The notes: generated by a model not told the origin, from the sequence alone. A stretch of DNA of 64,000 nucleotides from Bradyrhizobium roseum (GCF_030413175.1 NZ_CP129212.1:1-64000), one strand, 5' to 3'. Shown: positions 50,513 through 64,000, numbered from the stretch's first letter. Made by a program: numbers and translations.

Positions 50513-51193
50513 ATGCTCGCTTTGGCTGACCCCGATCTTGACCATGGGCCGCGGACCGACAGGTCCGCGACCATGCGGATGTGCGCGGTCAGCCGCGAGG
50601 TGCGCCCGATCGACGAACTGATCCGGTTCGTGGTCGCCCCGTCGGGCGACGTCATCCCCGATTTGAAGCGCAAACTGCCCGGCCGCGGCCTGTGGGTCGA
50701 GGCTTCGCGCCGGACCGTTGCAGAAGCGGTGCGCCGTAACCAATTTAGCAGGGGGTTCAAGCGCAACGTCCGCGCCGCTGCGACCCTCCCCGCCGACACC
50801 GAGGCCTTGCTGGAACGAAGCTGCACCGAGGCATTGGCCATGGCGGCCAAGGCCGGCCAGGTCGTTTCAGGCTTTGCCAAGGTCGAGGGCCTGCTCGACC
50901 AGGGCAGGGCCGGAGCTCTGATTCACGCTTCCGACGGCGCGGCCGACGGAATCCGCAAATTGGACGCTATCGCCGGGCAAAGGACCGGAAATGTCGGTGA
51001 ATCGCGCGGTTTGCCGATTGTCACGGCTTTAACCTCGGCACAATTGGATTTGGCACTGGGCCGGTCAAATGTGATACATGCTGCCCTGCTTGCGGGCCCG
51101 GCGAGCAAAACGTTCCTGTCGCGCTGCCATATCCTGGTTCGATACCGGATGGACGACGACGACAAGACCGGGGATGGCGGCCAGAAATTCTGA
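50513..51193 (+). CDS. YlxR-type RNA-binding protein with L7Ae-like domain
   Basis: A 226-residue protein. The N-terminal half is YlxR (DUF448): MCAVSREVRPIDELIRFV, LPGRGLWVEASRRTV, NQFSRGFKR. The C-terminal half (about 105-190) resembles the ribosomal L7Ae/L30e fold: AGQVVSGFAKVEGLLDQGRAGALIHASDGAADG, with LSRCHILVRYR near the end. The fused form between nusA and infB is typical of alphaproteobacteria. Role in RNA or nucleoid regulation is suspected. It starts 75 bases after nusA; start ATG 50513 or ATG 50573 (MRMCAVS) are both possible. Confidence 0.9.
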   Translation: MLALADPDLDHGPRTDRSATMRMCAVSREVRPIDELIRFVVAPSGDVIPDLKRKLPGRGLWVEASRRTVAEAVRRNQFSRGFKRNVRAAATLPADTEALLERSCTEALAMAAKAGQVVSGFAKVEGLLDQGRAGALIHASDGAADGIRKLDAIAGQRTGNVGESRGLPIVTALTSAQLDLALGRSNVIHAALLAGPASKTFLSRCHILVRYRMDDDDKTGDGGQKF

Positions 51194-51287
51194 CGGACGA
51201 CGATTGGTTCCGAAGCTTTGCTTCAGTGCAAGAACTGCTTCAATGAATGTGCGAACGCGCACGATGTAACGAGATTAGGACTGCTGA

Positions 51288-53945
51288 ATGGTTGATACCA
51301 AATCGCCTGGCGACAAGACTCTGAGTGTTCCGACCAAGACCTTGACGCTGAAGCCGCGGGTCGAGACGGGCACCGTGCGCCAGAGCTTCAGCCACGGCCG
51401 GACCAAGCAGGTCGTGGTCGAGAAACGCGGCAAGCGCCGCGTCGGCGGCGACGCGCCCGGCGAAACGCAAGCGCCCGAGCCGGTCGCCGCCAAGCCGGCG
51501 CCGGTCGCAAAGGCTCCCCTCTCTCGCCCGGCATCGCCGGCCGCGTCACGCGGCGGCTCGGGCGTGGTGTTGCGCACGCTGACGGAAGACGAGCGCTCCG
51601 CGCGCGCCAGCGCGCTGGCCGACGCCAAGGTGCGTGAAGTCGAGGAACGGCGGCTGGCCGAGGAAGAAGCCAAGCGCCGCGCCAGCCGCGAAGGCATCGA
51701 ACAGGCCGAACGCGAGGCCGCCGAAGCCCGCCGCAAGGCCGAGGAAGAACGGCACCGGGTCGAAGAGGAAGCCAAGCGCAAGGCCGAGGTCGAGGCCAAG
51801 AAGCGGTTTGGCGAGACGGAGGCCAAACCCGCCGCGACGACGGCAACGGCGACGCCCGCTGCGACGCGGCCCGCAGCGGCCCGCCCGGCGACCGGAGCCC
51901 GTACCGCCGTCGTTCCGCCTGCGCGCGCCCCCGGCGTTGCCGCCGACGCTTCCGATGAGGACGAAGGTCCGCGCCAGATTCGCCGCGGCCCCGGCGGCGC
52001 CATGCGCCCCGTCACGCCCCCCAAGACCACGCACAAGCCGGCTCCGGCGAAGGAACGCGGCCGCCTGACGCTGGTCACCGCGCTCAATGCCGACGACGTG
52101 CGCGAGCGTTCGATCGCCTCGTTCCGCCGCCGCACCCAGCGCCTGAAGGGCCACGCCGCGAACGAGCCGAAGGAGAAGCTGATCCGCGAGGTGACGATCC
52201 CGGAAGCGATCACGATCCAGGAACTCGCCAACCGCATGTCGGAACGCGCGGTCGATGTCATCCGCATGCTGATGAAGCAGGGCGCGATGCACAAGATCAC
52301 CGACGTGATCGACGCCGACACCGCGCAGCTGATCGCCGAAGAGTTGGGCCACTCCGTCAAGCGCGTCGCCGCGTCCGACGTCGAAGAAGGCCTGTTCGAC
52401 GTCGTCGACGATTCCAGCGATACCGAGCCGCGTTCGCCCGTGGTGACCGTGATGGGTCACGTCGACCACGGCAAGACCTCGCTGCTCGACGCGCTTCGCC
52501 ACGCCAACGTGGTGTCCGGCGAAGCCGGCGGCATCACCCAGCATATCGGCGCCTATCAGGTAACCTCGCCCGAAAGCGGCAAGAAGATCACCTTCATCGA
52601 TACGCCCGGCCACGCCGCGTTCACCGCGATGCGCGCCCGCGGCGCCAAGGTCACCGATATCGTGATCCTGGTGGTGGCGGCCGATGACGGCGTCATGCCG
52701 CAGACGATCGAGGCGATCAACCACGCCAAGGCGGCGAAGGTGCCGATGATCGTGGCGATCAACAAGATCGACAAGCCCGACGCCAAGCCGGAGCGCGTGC
52801 GCACCGAGCTGCTGCAGCACGAGGTCCAGGTCGAATCGTTCGGCGGCGAAGTCGTCGACGTCGAGGTCTCCGCCAAGAACAAGACCAATCTCGACAAGCT
52901 CTTGGAGATGATCGCGCTGCAGGCCGAACTGCTCGACCTCAAGACCAATTCGGAACGCCCGGCAGAAGGCACCGTGATCGAAGCCAAGCTCGATCGCGGC
53001 CGCGGTCCGGTCGCCACCGTGCTGGTGCAGCGGGGCACGCTCAAGGTCGGCGACATCATCGTGGCCGGCGCCGAAATGGGCCGCGTCCGCGCGCTGATTT
53101 CGGACCAGGGCGAGAACCTCGACGAGGCCGGTCCCTCGGTGCCGGTCGAAGTGCTCGGCTTCAACGGCCCGCCGGAAGCCGGCGATCGCCTTGCCGTGGT
53201 CGAGAACGAAGCCCGCGCCCGCCAGGTCACGAGCTACCGCGCCCACCAGAAGCGCGAGAACGCCGCCGCCTCGATCTCCGGCATGCGCGGCTCGCTCGAG
53301 CAGATGATGTCGCAACTCAAGACCGCGGGCCGCAAGGAATTCCCGCTGATCGTGAAGGCCGACGTGCAGGGCTCGCTCGAAGCGATTCTGGGATCGCTGG
53401 AGAAGCTCGGCACCGACGAAGTCGCAGCCCGCATCCTGCATGCGGGTGTCGGTGGCATCTCGGAATCCGACGTGACGCTGGCGGAAGGCTTCAATGCGGC
53501 AATCATCGGCTTCTCGGTGCGCGCCAACAAGGAAGCCGCCGCCGCCGCCAAGCGCAACGGCATCGAGATCCGCTACTACAACATCATCTACGATCTCGTC
53601 GACGACATCAAAAAGGCGATGTCCGGCCTGCTCGCGCCGACGCTGCGCGAAACCATGCTGGGCAATGCGCAGATCCTGGAAGTGTTCAACATCTCCAAGG
53701 TCGGCAAGGTCGCCGGCTGCCGCGTCACGGACGGCACCGTCGAACGCGGCGCCAATGTGCGCCTGATCCGCGACAACGTCGTGGTGCACGAAGGCAAGCT
53801 CTCAACGCTGAAGCGCTTCAAGGACGAAGTGAAGGAAGTGCAGTCCGGCCAGGAATGCGGCATGGCGTTCGAGAACTACGGCGACATGCGCCCCGGCGAC
53901 GTCATCGAGTGTTATCGCGTGGAGACCATCCAGCGCAGCCTGTAA
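51288..53945 (+). CDS. infB: translation initiation factor IF-2
   Basis: IF-2 GTPase places initiator tRNA on the 30S subunit. The 885-residue protein has an N-terminal short basic domain, a long charged Ala/Glu/Arg coiled region (about 90-230), an IF2_N motif ([25 protein letters not shown]), the G domain ([40 protein letters not shown]) and the C-terminal domains ending in [16 protein letters not shown]. Length is normal for alphaproteobacteria. Confidence 0.97.
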   Translation: MVDTKSPGDKTLSVPTKTLTLKPRVETGTVRQSFSHGRTKQVVVEKRGKRRVGGDAPGETQAPEPVAAKPAPVAKAPLSRPASPAASRGGSGVVLRTLTEDERSARASALADAKVREVEERRLAEEEAKRRASREGIEQAEREAAEARRKAEEERHRVEEEAKRKAEVEAKKRFGETEAKPAATTATATPAATRPAAARPATGARTAVVPPARAPGVAADASDEDEGPRQIRRGPGGAMRPVTPPKTTHKPAPAKERGRLTLVTALNADDVRERSIASFRRRTQRLKGHAANEPKEKLIREVTIPEAITIQELANRMSERAVDVIRMLMKQGAMHKITDVIDADTAQLIAEELGHSVKRVAASDVEEGLFDVVDDSSDTEPRSPVVTVMGHVDHGKTSLLDALRHANVVSGEAGGITQHIGAYQVTSPESGKKITFIDTPGHAAFTAMRARGAKVTDIVILVVAADDGVMPQTIEAINHAKAAKVPMIVAINKIDKPDAKPERVRTELLQHEVQVESFGGEVVDVEVSAKNKTNLDKLLEMIALQAELLDLKTNSERPAEGTVIEAKLDRGRGPVATVLVQRGTLKVGDIIVAGAEMGRVRALISDQGENLDEAGPSVPVEVLGFNGPPEAGDRLAVVENEARARQVTSYRAHQKRENAAASISGMRGSLEQMMSQLKTAGRKEFPLIVKADVQGSLEAILGSLEKLGTDEVAARILHAGVGGISESDVTLAEGFNAAIIGFSVRANKEAAAAAKRNGIEIRYYNIIYDLVDDIKKAMSGLLAPTLRETMLGNAQILEVFNISKVGKVAGCRVTDGTVERGANVRLIRDNVVVHEGKLSTLKRFKDEVKEVQSGQECGMAFENYGDMRPGDVIECYRVETIQRSL

Positions 53946-54100
53946 GTCGGAACCTTACGGCTTCGTCAGGAGGATATTGAAGCAGTTCGACGTCATGCTC
54001 GGAGTTAGCCGGGCATCCGCGTCTTGAGAATTCAGCAGCAAGTAGGGCGTTGATGGCCGGCATGAAGCCGGCCATCACGGCTTATTTCCGAAGGACCACA

Positions 54101-54514
54101 ATGCCTCGCCATCATACCAAGGGTTCCGCCCCCGGCGGATCGCAACGGCAATTGCGCGTCGGCGAGACCGTGCGCCATGCCGTCGCCGATATTCTGTCGC
54201 AGGGTAACGTGCACGACCCCGACCTCGAGGGCCACATCATCACCGTTCCCGAGGTGAGGATGTCGCCTGACCTGAAGCTTGCGACGATTTACGTGATGCC
54301 GCTCGGCGGCCGCGATACCGATGTCGTGCTCGCGGCGCTCGCGCGCAACAAGAAATTTCTGCGCGGCGAGATCGCTCACCGCGTTAACCTGAAATTTGCT
54401 CCTGACCTTCGCTTTCGCATCGACGAACGATTCGATGAGGCGGAACGGATCGAGAAATTACTGAGAACACCTGCGGTGCAAAAAGACCTCGCACCCGATT
54501 CGGACGACAAGTGA
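54101..54514 (+). CDS. rbfA: ribosome-binding factor A
   Basis: RbfA is a KH-fold 30S maturation factor acting on helix 1 of 16S rRNA. The 137 residues show [44 protein letters not shown], the [39 protein letters not shown] signature. ATG 54101 follows AAGGA; the earlier in-frame ATG at 54050 is unlikely. Its stop overlaps truB. Confidence 0.95.
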   Translation: MPRHHTKGSAPGGSQRQLRVGETVRHAVADILSQGNVHDPDLEGHIITVPEVRMSPDLKLATIYVMPLGGRDTDVVLAALARNKKFLRGEIAHRVNLKFAPDLRFRIDERFDEAERIEKLLRTPAVQKDLAPDSDDK

Positions 54515-55653
54515 TGATCACGCCCACCGCCAACAGCGGAATTGCGCCGCAAGCGGCCGATTCGCACGACGCCGAAAAAAATATTTTTTCAGGTGAATCG
54601 CGTAACGAGGATCAACGCCGCGCGGACGACAGCAGTCGCCGCGGCAACAACGATCCACGCCACACCAAGCAGCCGCGCCAGAACAACCAGCCACGGCGCG
54701 ACAAGCGCGACGTCCACGGCTGGGTCGTCCTCGACAAACCAATCGGCATGACCTCGACGCATGCAGTGGCCGTGCTCAAGCGCCTGTTCCAGGCCAAGCG
54801 CGCCGGCCATGCCGGCACGCTCGATCCGCTGGCGTCCGGCGGCCTGCCGATCGCGCTCGGCGAGGCCACCAAGACCGTCCCCTTCGTGATGGACGGCCGC
54901 AAGCGCTACCGCTTCACGGTCGCCTGGGGCGAAGAGCGCGACACCGACGATACCGAGGGCCGGGTAACCCAAACGAGCGAGCTCAGACCCACGGCCGACG
55001 CAGTCCGGGCGCTGCTGCCGCGCTTCACCGGCGTGATCGAGCAGATCCCGCCGCAATATTCCGCGATCAAGGTCCAGGGCGAGCGCGCCTATGATCTGGC
55101 GCGGGACGGCGAAACCGTCGAATTGAAGCCCCGCCCGGTCGAGATCCACGAATTAACCCTGGTGGAACATGGCGATAACGGTCAGTCCGTATTCGAGGCC
55201 GAGTGTGGCAAGGGGACCTATGTCCGGGCCTTGGCCCGCGATATCGGCCGGATTCTGGGCTGTTTCGGCCATATCTGCGCGCTGCGGCGGACCTTGGTCG
55301 GCCCGTTCCGCGAGGCGGACATGATTCCGCTGGAACAGTTGGAGGCTTTATGCAATAGAGCCGCGTCGGGCGAGGGAAGCCTCGCCGACGCGCTTTTGCC
55401 CGTTGAGACCGCGCTGGACGACATCCCGGCACTGGCCGTCACACGGGCTGATGCGGCAAGGCTCCATCGGGGTCAGGCCGTTTTGTTGCGCGGACGGGAT
55501 GCGCCCAATAGTAGCGGCACAGTCTATGTCACGGTGGCAGGCCGGCTTCTGGCCCTCGCCGAAATTGGCAATGGCGAACTCATCCCCAAGCGCGTTTTCA
55601 ACCTGACCGGGCTGACTGCCAGCTCCGGTCGCAACAATGATGAGAGAGTTTGA
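54511..55653 (+). CDS. truB: tRNA pseudouridine(55) synthase TruB
   Basis: TruB makes pseudouridine 55 in the tRNA T-loop. The catalytic Asp lies in [26 protein letters not shown], with [17 protein letters not shown] just before and [18 protein letters not shown] after. The first about 70 residues are an unusual extension rich in Asn, Arg, Asp and Gln ([18 protein letters not shown]). The start is GTG 54511 or ATG 54514, both overlapping the rbfA stop. Function is secure. Confidence 0.95.
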   Translation: MMITPTANSGIAPQAADSHDAEKNIFSGESRNEDQRRADDSSRRGNNDPRHTKQPRQNNQPRRDKRDVHGWVVLDKPIGMTSTHAVAVLKRLFQAKRAGHAGTLDPLASGGLPIALGEATKTVPFVMDGRKRYRFTVAWGEERDTDDTEGRVTQTSELRPTADAVRALLPRFTGVIEQIPPQYSAIKVQGERAYDLARDGETVELKPRPVEIHELTLVEHGDNGQSVFEAECGKGTYVRALARDIGRILGCFGHICALRRTLVGPFREADMIPLEQLEALCNRAASGEGSLADALLPVETALDDIPALAVTRADAARLHRGQAVLLRGRDAPNSSGTVYVTVAGRLLALAEIGNGELIPKRVFNLTGLTASSGRNNDERV

Positions 55654-55655
55654 CG

Positions 55656-55925
55656 ATGTCGATTACCGCCGAACGCAAAGCGGAAGTCATCAAGACGAAT
55701 GCCAACAAGGCCGGCGACACCGGCTCGCCCGAGGTTCAGGTTGCAATCCTGTCGGAACGCATCACCAATCTCACGGGCCACTTCAAGACCCACGTGAAGG
55801 ACCATCATTCGCGCCGCGGCCTCCTGAAGCTCGTGCAGACCCGCCGCTCCCTCCTCGACTACATCAAGAGGAAGGACGAGGCGCGGTACAAGGCGTTGCT
55901 CGAAAAGCATAACATTCGTCGTTGA
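55656..55925 (+). CDS. rpsO: 30S ribosomal protein S15
   Basis: S15 binds 16S rRNA early in platform assembly. The 89-residue protein begins [15 protein letters not shown] and has the S15 signature [25 protein letters not shown] and [12 protein letters not shown]. Start ATG 55656 lies two bases after the truB stop; the frame is open a little upstream without family similarity. A terminator hairpin follows. Confidence 0.98.
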   Translation: MSITAERKAEVIKTNANKAGDTGSPEVQVAILSERITNLTGHFKTHVKDHHSRRGLLKLVQTRRSLLDYIKRKDEARYKALLEKHNIRR

Positions 55926-55936
55926 TTTGAGAGAGT

Positions 55937-55960
55937 ACGCGCGCTGTTTGCGCGCGTTTT
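55937..55960 (+). terminator. rho-independent terminator after rpsO
   Basis: ACGCGCGC (55937-55944) pairs with GCGCGCGT (55950-55957) around TGTTT, followed by TTT. It lies 11 bases after the rpsO stop and should separate rpsO from pnp, at least partly. Confidence 0.7.
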
Positions 55961-56011
55961 CGCATGATCTTCCGAACAAGCGGACTCCGGATTTTCGGAG
56001 ACGATCATGCG
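55961..56011. repeat. palindromic repeat family E copy in pnp leader
   Basis: CGCATGATC (55961-55969) and GATCATGCG (56003-56011) form perfect arms around an inner TTCCGAA...TTTTCGGAG pair. It resembles the degenerate element at 12150-12192 and bradyrhizobial CATGATC-type intergenic repeats that I recall. Confidence 0.6.
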
Positions 56012-56241
56012 CAAGGGCATCGTCCGACAAGGATCGTGCCCGACAACGTCCAGCAGCAATCCGGCCGCTGGACAGGGCAAGGTGCCCGTGACTGCCGAGA
56101 GGATGGACGCCATCCGAAAGATGAAGACCATGGCAGGATCGCCGGACGCTGATCTCGCAGAAGCGATCAGCGTCCCGCAATCTTGGCATGGTCTTTGTGT
56201 TTTGGGGCCCCGCTCTCTCGTGAACCATGAAAGAGACCACT
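56012..56241 (+). promoter_or_regulatory. pnp leader region
   Basis: With the repeat before it, this completes a 316-base gap between rpsO and pnp. A perfect 11-base-pair hairpin (GGACGCTGATC 56144-56154 with GATCAGCGTCC 56165-56175, loop of ten) stands 67 bases before the pnp start. In enterobacteria the pnp leader has an RNase III-cut hairpin through which PNPase represses itself; the same logic is plausible here but is inference. A short frame at 56007-56252 has no family features. Confidence 0.55.
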
Positions 56242-58395
<2,154 letters not shown>

Positions 58396-58416
58396 GACAT
58401 CGCAAAAATGTGAACG

Positions 58417-58447
58417 AAAGGGCGGCAGCGATGCCGCCCTTTTTTTG
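58417..58447 (+). terminator. rho-independent terminator of pnp
   Basis: AAAGGGCGGCA and TGCCGCCCTTT flank a GCGA tetraloop and run into a T-tract. It starts about 20 bases after the pnp stop codon. Confidence 0.85.
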
Positions 58448-58613
58448 TTGGTTTGTGGCGATAGAATGCCGGAATGGCGGAGCCGTCTGCAATTCCGCCA
58501 CAGCCCGCCATGAACCCGGATTGGCCCTCGTCCGTAGCTATTCGACCAGCGCACAGCGCGTCGACTGCGCGGGGACCCGTCAGATACGAACCACCCACAG
58601 GTAGGAGAAACCG

Positions 58614-59363
58614 ATGTCCACCATGTCCAGGCGCCACTTGATGCTTGCCGCAACCGGTATCGCCGCGATTGCAGCGGCGCCCCGCACCGTCTTCGCCCAG
58701 GCGGCGGCCCCTGCCCCCGCAGCGGCGGCTCCGACCGGCCCCTTCACGCTGCCGCCGCTCACCTACCCGACCAATGCGCTCGAACCCCATATCGACGCCA
58801 AGACGATGGAAATCCATCACGACCGTCACCATCAGGCGTTCATCACCAACCTCAACAACCTTGCCAAGACCAACACCCAGCTAGGCACGGCGAAGATCGA
58901 GGACGTCCTCGGCAATCTGAACGCGCTGGATGACGGCATCAAATTCGCCGTCCGCAACAATCTCGGCGGCCACGCCAACCACACCATGTTCTGGGAAATC
59001 ATGGGCCCCAATGGCGGCAAGCCGGAAGGCGACTTGCTCGCGGCGATCGACAAGGATCTCGGCGGCATGGAAAAATTCCAGACCGACTTCAACGCCGCCG
59101 GCGGCCGCCAGTTCGGCTCGGGCTGGGTGTTCGTCACCGTGGCCAAGGATGGCAAGCTCGCGATCGAGACGCGTCCGAACCAGGACAACCCGATGATGGA
59201 CGGCAAGCGCGCCTTGATGGGCAACGACGTCTGGGAGCACGCCTATTACCTGAACTACCAGAACCGCCGCGCCGATTACCTGAAGGCATGGTGGAACACG
59301 GTGAACTGGGCCAAGGTCGGCGAACGCTATGCCGCGGCGAAGGCCGGCACGCTCGGCGTGTGA
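58614..59363 (+). CDS. exported Fe/Mn superoxide dismutase
   Basis: A 249-residue Fe/Mn-type superoxide dismutase. Metal ligands are visible: His in MEIHHDRHHQAFI, His in GGHANHTMFWEIM, and Asp/His in GNDVWEHAYYLNYQNRRADYL. Unlike cytosolic SodB, it carries an N-terminal SRRHLML followed by a hydrophobic core and a TVFAQ cleavage-like site (residues 5-29), which looks like a Tat signal, plus an Ala/Pro spacer. The enzyme should therefore work in the periplasm on external superoxide. Fe or Mn cannot be decided by eye. It is convergent with katG. Confidence 0.92.
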   Translation: MSTMSRRHLMLAATGIAAIAAAPRTVFAQAAAPAPAAAAPTGPFTLPPLTYPTNALEPHIDAKTMEIHHDRHHQAFITNLNNLAKTNTQLGTAKIEDVLGNLNALDDGIKFAVRNNLGGHANHTMFWEIMGPNGGKPEGDLLAAIDKDLGGMEKFQTDFNAAGGRQFGSGWVFVTVAKDGKLAIETRPNQDNPMMDGKRALMGNDVWEHAYYLNYQNRRADYLKAWWNTVNWAKVGERYAAAKAGTLGV

Positions 59364-59383
59364 ATGTGACCCACGTAAACGAA

Positions 59384-59412
59384 AGGGCGGCCGTGAGGCC
59401 GCCCTTTTTTAC
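59384..59412. terminator. rho-independent terminator between sodB-like gene and katG
   Basis: AAGGGCGGCC and GGCCGCCCTT flank GTGA, followed by five T residues. Placed between convergent genes, it ends the superoxide dismutase transcript and may also serve katG from the other side. Confidence 0.85.
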
Positions 59413-59445
59413 TTTCATCGCGATTGATGATCGCCCCTGCTGCGA

Positions 59446-61698
<2,253 letters not shown>

Positions 61699-62634
61699 AT
61701 GATCCAGATGACGCTCAGACAGCTCCGCTACTTCGATGCGCTGGCGCGTCACGGCCATTTCGGGCGCGCCGCGGAGTCGTGCTCGATCTCGCAGCCGGCG
61801 CTGTCGATGCAGATCAAGGAAATGGAGGAAGCGCTCGGCGGCGTGCTGCTGGAACGCAGCGCGCGGCAGGTTTCGCTGACGAAGTTCGGCGAAGAGATCG
61901 TGCAGCGCGTCCGCGAGATCCTGCGCTCGGTCGACGAACTCGGCGATTTCGCGCGCGCCTCGCGCGACCGGCTCGCCGGTCGCCTGCGCATCGGCATGAT
62001 CCCGACCATCGCGCCCTATCTGTTGCCGAAGGTGATCGAAAATCTCGCGCGCATGCACCCCGAGCTCGACATCCACGTCCGCGAGACGCTGACGCCAAAA
62101 CTGATCAAGGAAGTCGTAGAGGGGCGGCTCGACACCGCGATCGTGGCGCTGCCGGTTTCCGAACCTTCGCTGACCGAGGTCGTGTGTTTTTCGGAAAACT
62201 TCCTGCTGGTGCGGCCGGGAGAGGACGAAGGGACGCCGGTGCCGAGCCACGAGACGCTGCGCGAGATGCGGCTGCTGCTGCTCGAAGAGGGACATTGTTT
62301 CCGCGACCAGGCGCTGTCGTTCTGCAACATGCAGTCGCCGCCGCGGGAAGTACTGGACGCAAGCTCGCTGTCGACGCTGGTGCAAATGGTCGGCGCGGGC
62401 ATCGGCGTCACGTTGATTCCGGAAATGGCGGTCGGGGTGGAAACGCGCTCGGCCACCGTCTCCGTCGCGCGCTTCAAGGATCCGCAGCCGTCGCGCACCA
62501 TCGGCATGGTCTGGCGCAAGACCAGCCCGCTCGCCGGGCAGTTGCAGCAGATATCCGAGGTGGTATGCCTCGCCGCGGAGGCGTTGCGCGAACAACGCAA
62601 GGCGGGATCGTCAACACGCCGATCGCGGACCTAA
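61699..62634 (+). CDS. oxyR: hydrogen peroxide-inducible LysR regulator OxyR
   Basis: A 311-residue LysR-type activator. The N-terminal winged helix is MTLRQLRYFDALARHGHFGRAAESCSISQPALSMQIKEME. The redox centre is intact: EEGHCFRDQALSFC has the two cysteines separated by eight residues, as in E. coli OxyR Cys199/Cys208. A basic tail ends the protein. The start is ATG 61699 or 61708 (MTLRQ). It is divergent from katG, its probable target. Confidence 0.96.
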   Translation: MIQMTLRQLRYFDALARHGHFGRAAESCSISQPALSMQIKEMEEALGGVLLERSARQVSLTKFGEEIVQRVREILRSVDELGDFARASRDRLAGRLRIGMIPTIAPYLLPKVIENLARMHPELDIHVRETLTPKLIKEVVEGRLDTAIVALPVSEPSLTEVVCFSENFLLVRPGEDEGTPVPSHETLREMRLLLLEEGHCFRDQALSFCNMQSPPREVLDASSLSTLVQMVGAGIGVTLIPEMAVGVETRSATVSVARFKDPQPSRTIGMVWRKTSPLAGQLQQISEVVCLAAEALREQRKAGSSTRRSRT

Positions 62635-62712
62635 CGGAGCGAGCGCCTTGCGGGGACTGCCTGCATCCTCTAGTTTGCGAGCACATCGTCATCAACCGAC
62701 CTTCCGCAGGCC

Positions 62713-63552
62713 ATGTTCCGTAGCTTCGCTGCCGCCGCCATCCTCGTGTCATGTTTCACGGCAGCCGGATGGGCCCAAACTCCTTCGGCGACCGACGCGC
62801 CGGCGGCAACGCCGCCCGCCAAGCCCGTCGCGAAGAAGGCGACGCCGAAGGCCAAGGCTGCCGCCAAGCAGCCAGTTGTTGCGGAAACCGGTCCCTGCAG
62901 GCTCGGCGTGATCTCGGCGGTCGGTGATCGCTTCGCCGTGCAGAAGTTCGGCCTCACGGTTTTCGAGACCGAGGAGAGCGAGGCCACCGTCGATGGCTGG
63001 GGGCTCGACGATCTCGTCGTGGCCCGGGTCCGCGCGGCGACCAATAACGATCCGACGGTCAAGAGGATCGCGTTTCCGAAGGGCGCGTTTCAACCTTTCT
63101 ACAATCCGAGCTCGCGCTTTCTGCCCGATCCGCGCGAAGGCCTTCCGGCGATCGTCCGAAACATTACGCCGGCGGCAAAATGCGACCGCTATCTCGTCGT
63201 GACCCGATCCAAGGGACAGGTGCCGGGCACCAATCTCATACTCGACGGCGTCGGCGCGTATAATCGCGGCATCGGATCGGTCCTGAGACACTCGCATTTG
63301 TTCGCCAATATCGCGCTGAGCATGCTGGACGGCATCACCTATGAGCGGGTCAATCGTCCGTTCGCCGGTGTCGGTGCGAGGCTGGCCGCAGGCTTGCGAA
63401 TAACCGAAGATCCGCTGACAAAGCTGGACAATTCGCTGTTTCCGGAATCGACGGCGGCCGTGCCGGGCAGTACCGCGCTCCGCGAACGAACCCGGACGCT
63501 GATCGCCGCGAATCTCGACCAAGTGCTGCCGGACTATCTCAAGAACGACTAG
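62713..63552 (+). CDS. secreted protein of unknown function
   Basis: A 279-residue protein with a signal peptide (MFRSFAAAAILVSCFTAAGWAQ) and a low-complexity Ala/Pro/Lys spacer (about 25-58), then a folded region that I do not recognise. Notable segments are GPCRLGVISAVGDRFAVQKFG, VARVRAATNNDPTVKRIAFPKGAF and CDRYLVVTRSKGQVPGTNLI. Two cysteines (about 62 and 157) could form a disulphide. Codon use matches the neighbours. It follows oxyR after 78 bases on the same strand, so an oxidative-stress link is possible but unproven. Confidence 0.75.
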   Translation: MFRSFAAAAILVSCFTAAGWAQTPSATDAPAATPPAKPVAKKATPKAKAAAKQPVVAETGPCRLGVISAVGDRFAVQKFGLTVFETEESEATVDGWGLDDLVVARVRAATNNDPTVKRIAFPKGAFQPFYNPSSRFLPDPREGLPAIVRNITPAAKCDRYLVVTRSKGQVPGTNLILDGVGAYNRGIGSVLRHSHLFANIALSMLDGITYERVNRPFAGVGARLAAGLRITEDPLTKLDNSLFPESTAAVPGSTALRERTRTLIAANLDQVLPDYLKND

Positions 63553-63553
63553 C

Positions 63554-64000
63554 ATGCCGCATCCCATCATTCGTCCCGCCCGACCAGAGGAATATGACGA
63601 GGTCGCCCGCGTTTGGATGAACAGCTGGGCATCGGTCGGGCTCGAAGAAGCCAGCGACTCGCTATTGGATAAACTGCGCGCGCGGGTGCCGATGGAGATC
63701 GAGAGGGGCTGGAGCCTTTACGTCGCCGCCGACGACGGCAAGCTGGCAGCGATGCTCGCGATGCATGTACCCGACTGCTATCTCGACCAACTCTTCGTAG
63801 CGCCGGAATACCAGGGCAACAGCCTTGGGCGAAGGCTGCTCGCCTTCACGAGGCTGCAATTGCCGGACGAAATCTGGCTGCGCTGCGTGCGCGAGAACGA
63901 GAAGGCCTGGCGCTGGTACGAGCGCGAAGGCTTCGTGTTCGAGAAAGAGCAGGTCGAGCCGATGATGGGTCGCGTGATGAAATATTATCGCTGGAAGAAT
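63554..64000 (+). CDS. GNAT family N-acetyltransferase, cut by window end
   Basis: The first 149 codons of a GNAT gene that is still open at the window edge. The acetyl-CoA motif is in DQLFVAPEYQGNSLGRRLLAF, and ENEKAWRWYEREGFVFEKEQ supplies the following strand, as in RimI-like enzymes. The opening IIRPARPEEYDEVARVWMNSW is typical. It starts one base after the stop of the secreted unknown gene and is likely cotranscribed. It seems near its natural end. Confidence 0.85.
   Translation, partial: MPHPIIRPARPEEYDEVARVWMNSWASVGLEEASDSLLDKLRARVPMEIERGWSLYVAADDGKLAAMLAMHVPDCYLDQLFVAPEYQGNSLGRRLLAFTRLQLPDEIWLRCVRENEKAWRWYEREGFVFEKEQVEPMMGRVMKYYRWKN

Noticed and set aside
48488..50743. Very long minus-strand frame (751 codons) opposite nusA
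   Set aside because: It mirrors nusA codon by codon and has no motif or ribosome site; high GC third positions keep such frames open.
51546..53789. Long minus-strand frame opposite infB
   Set aside because: Same reason: antisense of infB, with repetitive His/Gly/Val composition typical of shadow frames.

Overview
The window is a GC-rich alphaproteobacterial chromosome segment that opens at the dnaA locus. Gene order (dnaA-dnaN-recF-gyrB, tsaB-rimI-fur-miaB-phoH-ybeY-corC-lnt-phrR, rimP-nusA-ylxR-infB-rbfA-truB-rpsO-pnp), a Fur lacking the usual CxxC motif, an YlxR protein with a second L7Ae-like domain and the style of intergenic palindromes all suggest a Bradyrhizobium/Rhodopseudomonas-type member of the Nitrobacteraceae. 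The genus is inferred from recall of these families, not from a search. No rRNA, tRNA, CRISPR array, prophage or intact insertion sequence was seen.

1-12 kb: replication initiation and topology genes (dnaA, dnaN, recF, gyrB). A small DUF559 nuclease-like gene bounded by an inverted pair of palindromic repeats sits between dnaN and recF, and an acyltransferase-3/SGNH gene on the opposite strand sits between recF and gyrB. gyrB overlaps a MurA-type enolpyruvyl transferase whose catalytic cysteine position holds aspartate; a MATE exporter follows.

12-26 kb: accessory and metabolic genes. An ECF sigma factor, a one-pass membrane protein, a CnrX-like periplasmic sensor and a small secreted Cys-repeat protein form a minus-strand cluster downstream of an outer-membrane beta-barrel gene. 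Then come DUF2867, FUSC, MmgE/PrpD, a serine hydrolase with a membrane-bound AraC-type regulator, an acetyltransferase, pirin, purC and an NAD(P)-dependent semialdehyde dehydrogenase.

26-48 kb: a second serine hydrolase, adenosine kinase, murJ, trpS, a universal stress protein, a NifU-type Fe-S carrier, a soluble triple-PAS chemoreceptor, and then a long plus-strand run of tRNA modification, ribosome maturation and envelope genes (tsaB, rimI, fur, HAD, miaB, phoH, ybeY, corC, lnt, phrR, M20 peptidase, trmB). A phytanoyl-CoA dioxygenase-like gene and a DUF2336 gene lie on the minus strand.

48-64 kb: the translation/RNA-decay operon rimP to pnp, with terminator-like and long hairpin structures in the rimP and pnp leaders. 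An oxidative-stress group follows: a superoxide dismutase with a Tat-like signal peptide, and katG divergent from a true OxyR with both redox cysteines. The window ends with a secreted protein of unknown function and a GNAT gene still open at the edge.

At least five families of palindromic intergenic repeats punctuate gene ends. The most unusual points are the repeat-bounded DUF559 gene, the ECF/CnrX-like cluster, the Asp-type MurA, the GTTG/CAAC palindromes ahead of phrR, and the rimP and pnp leader structures.
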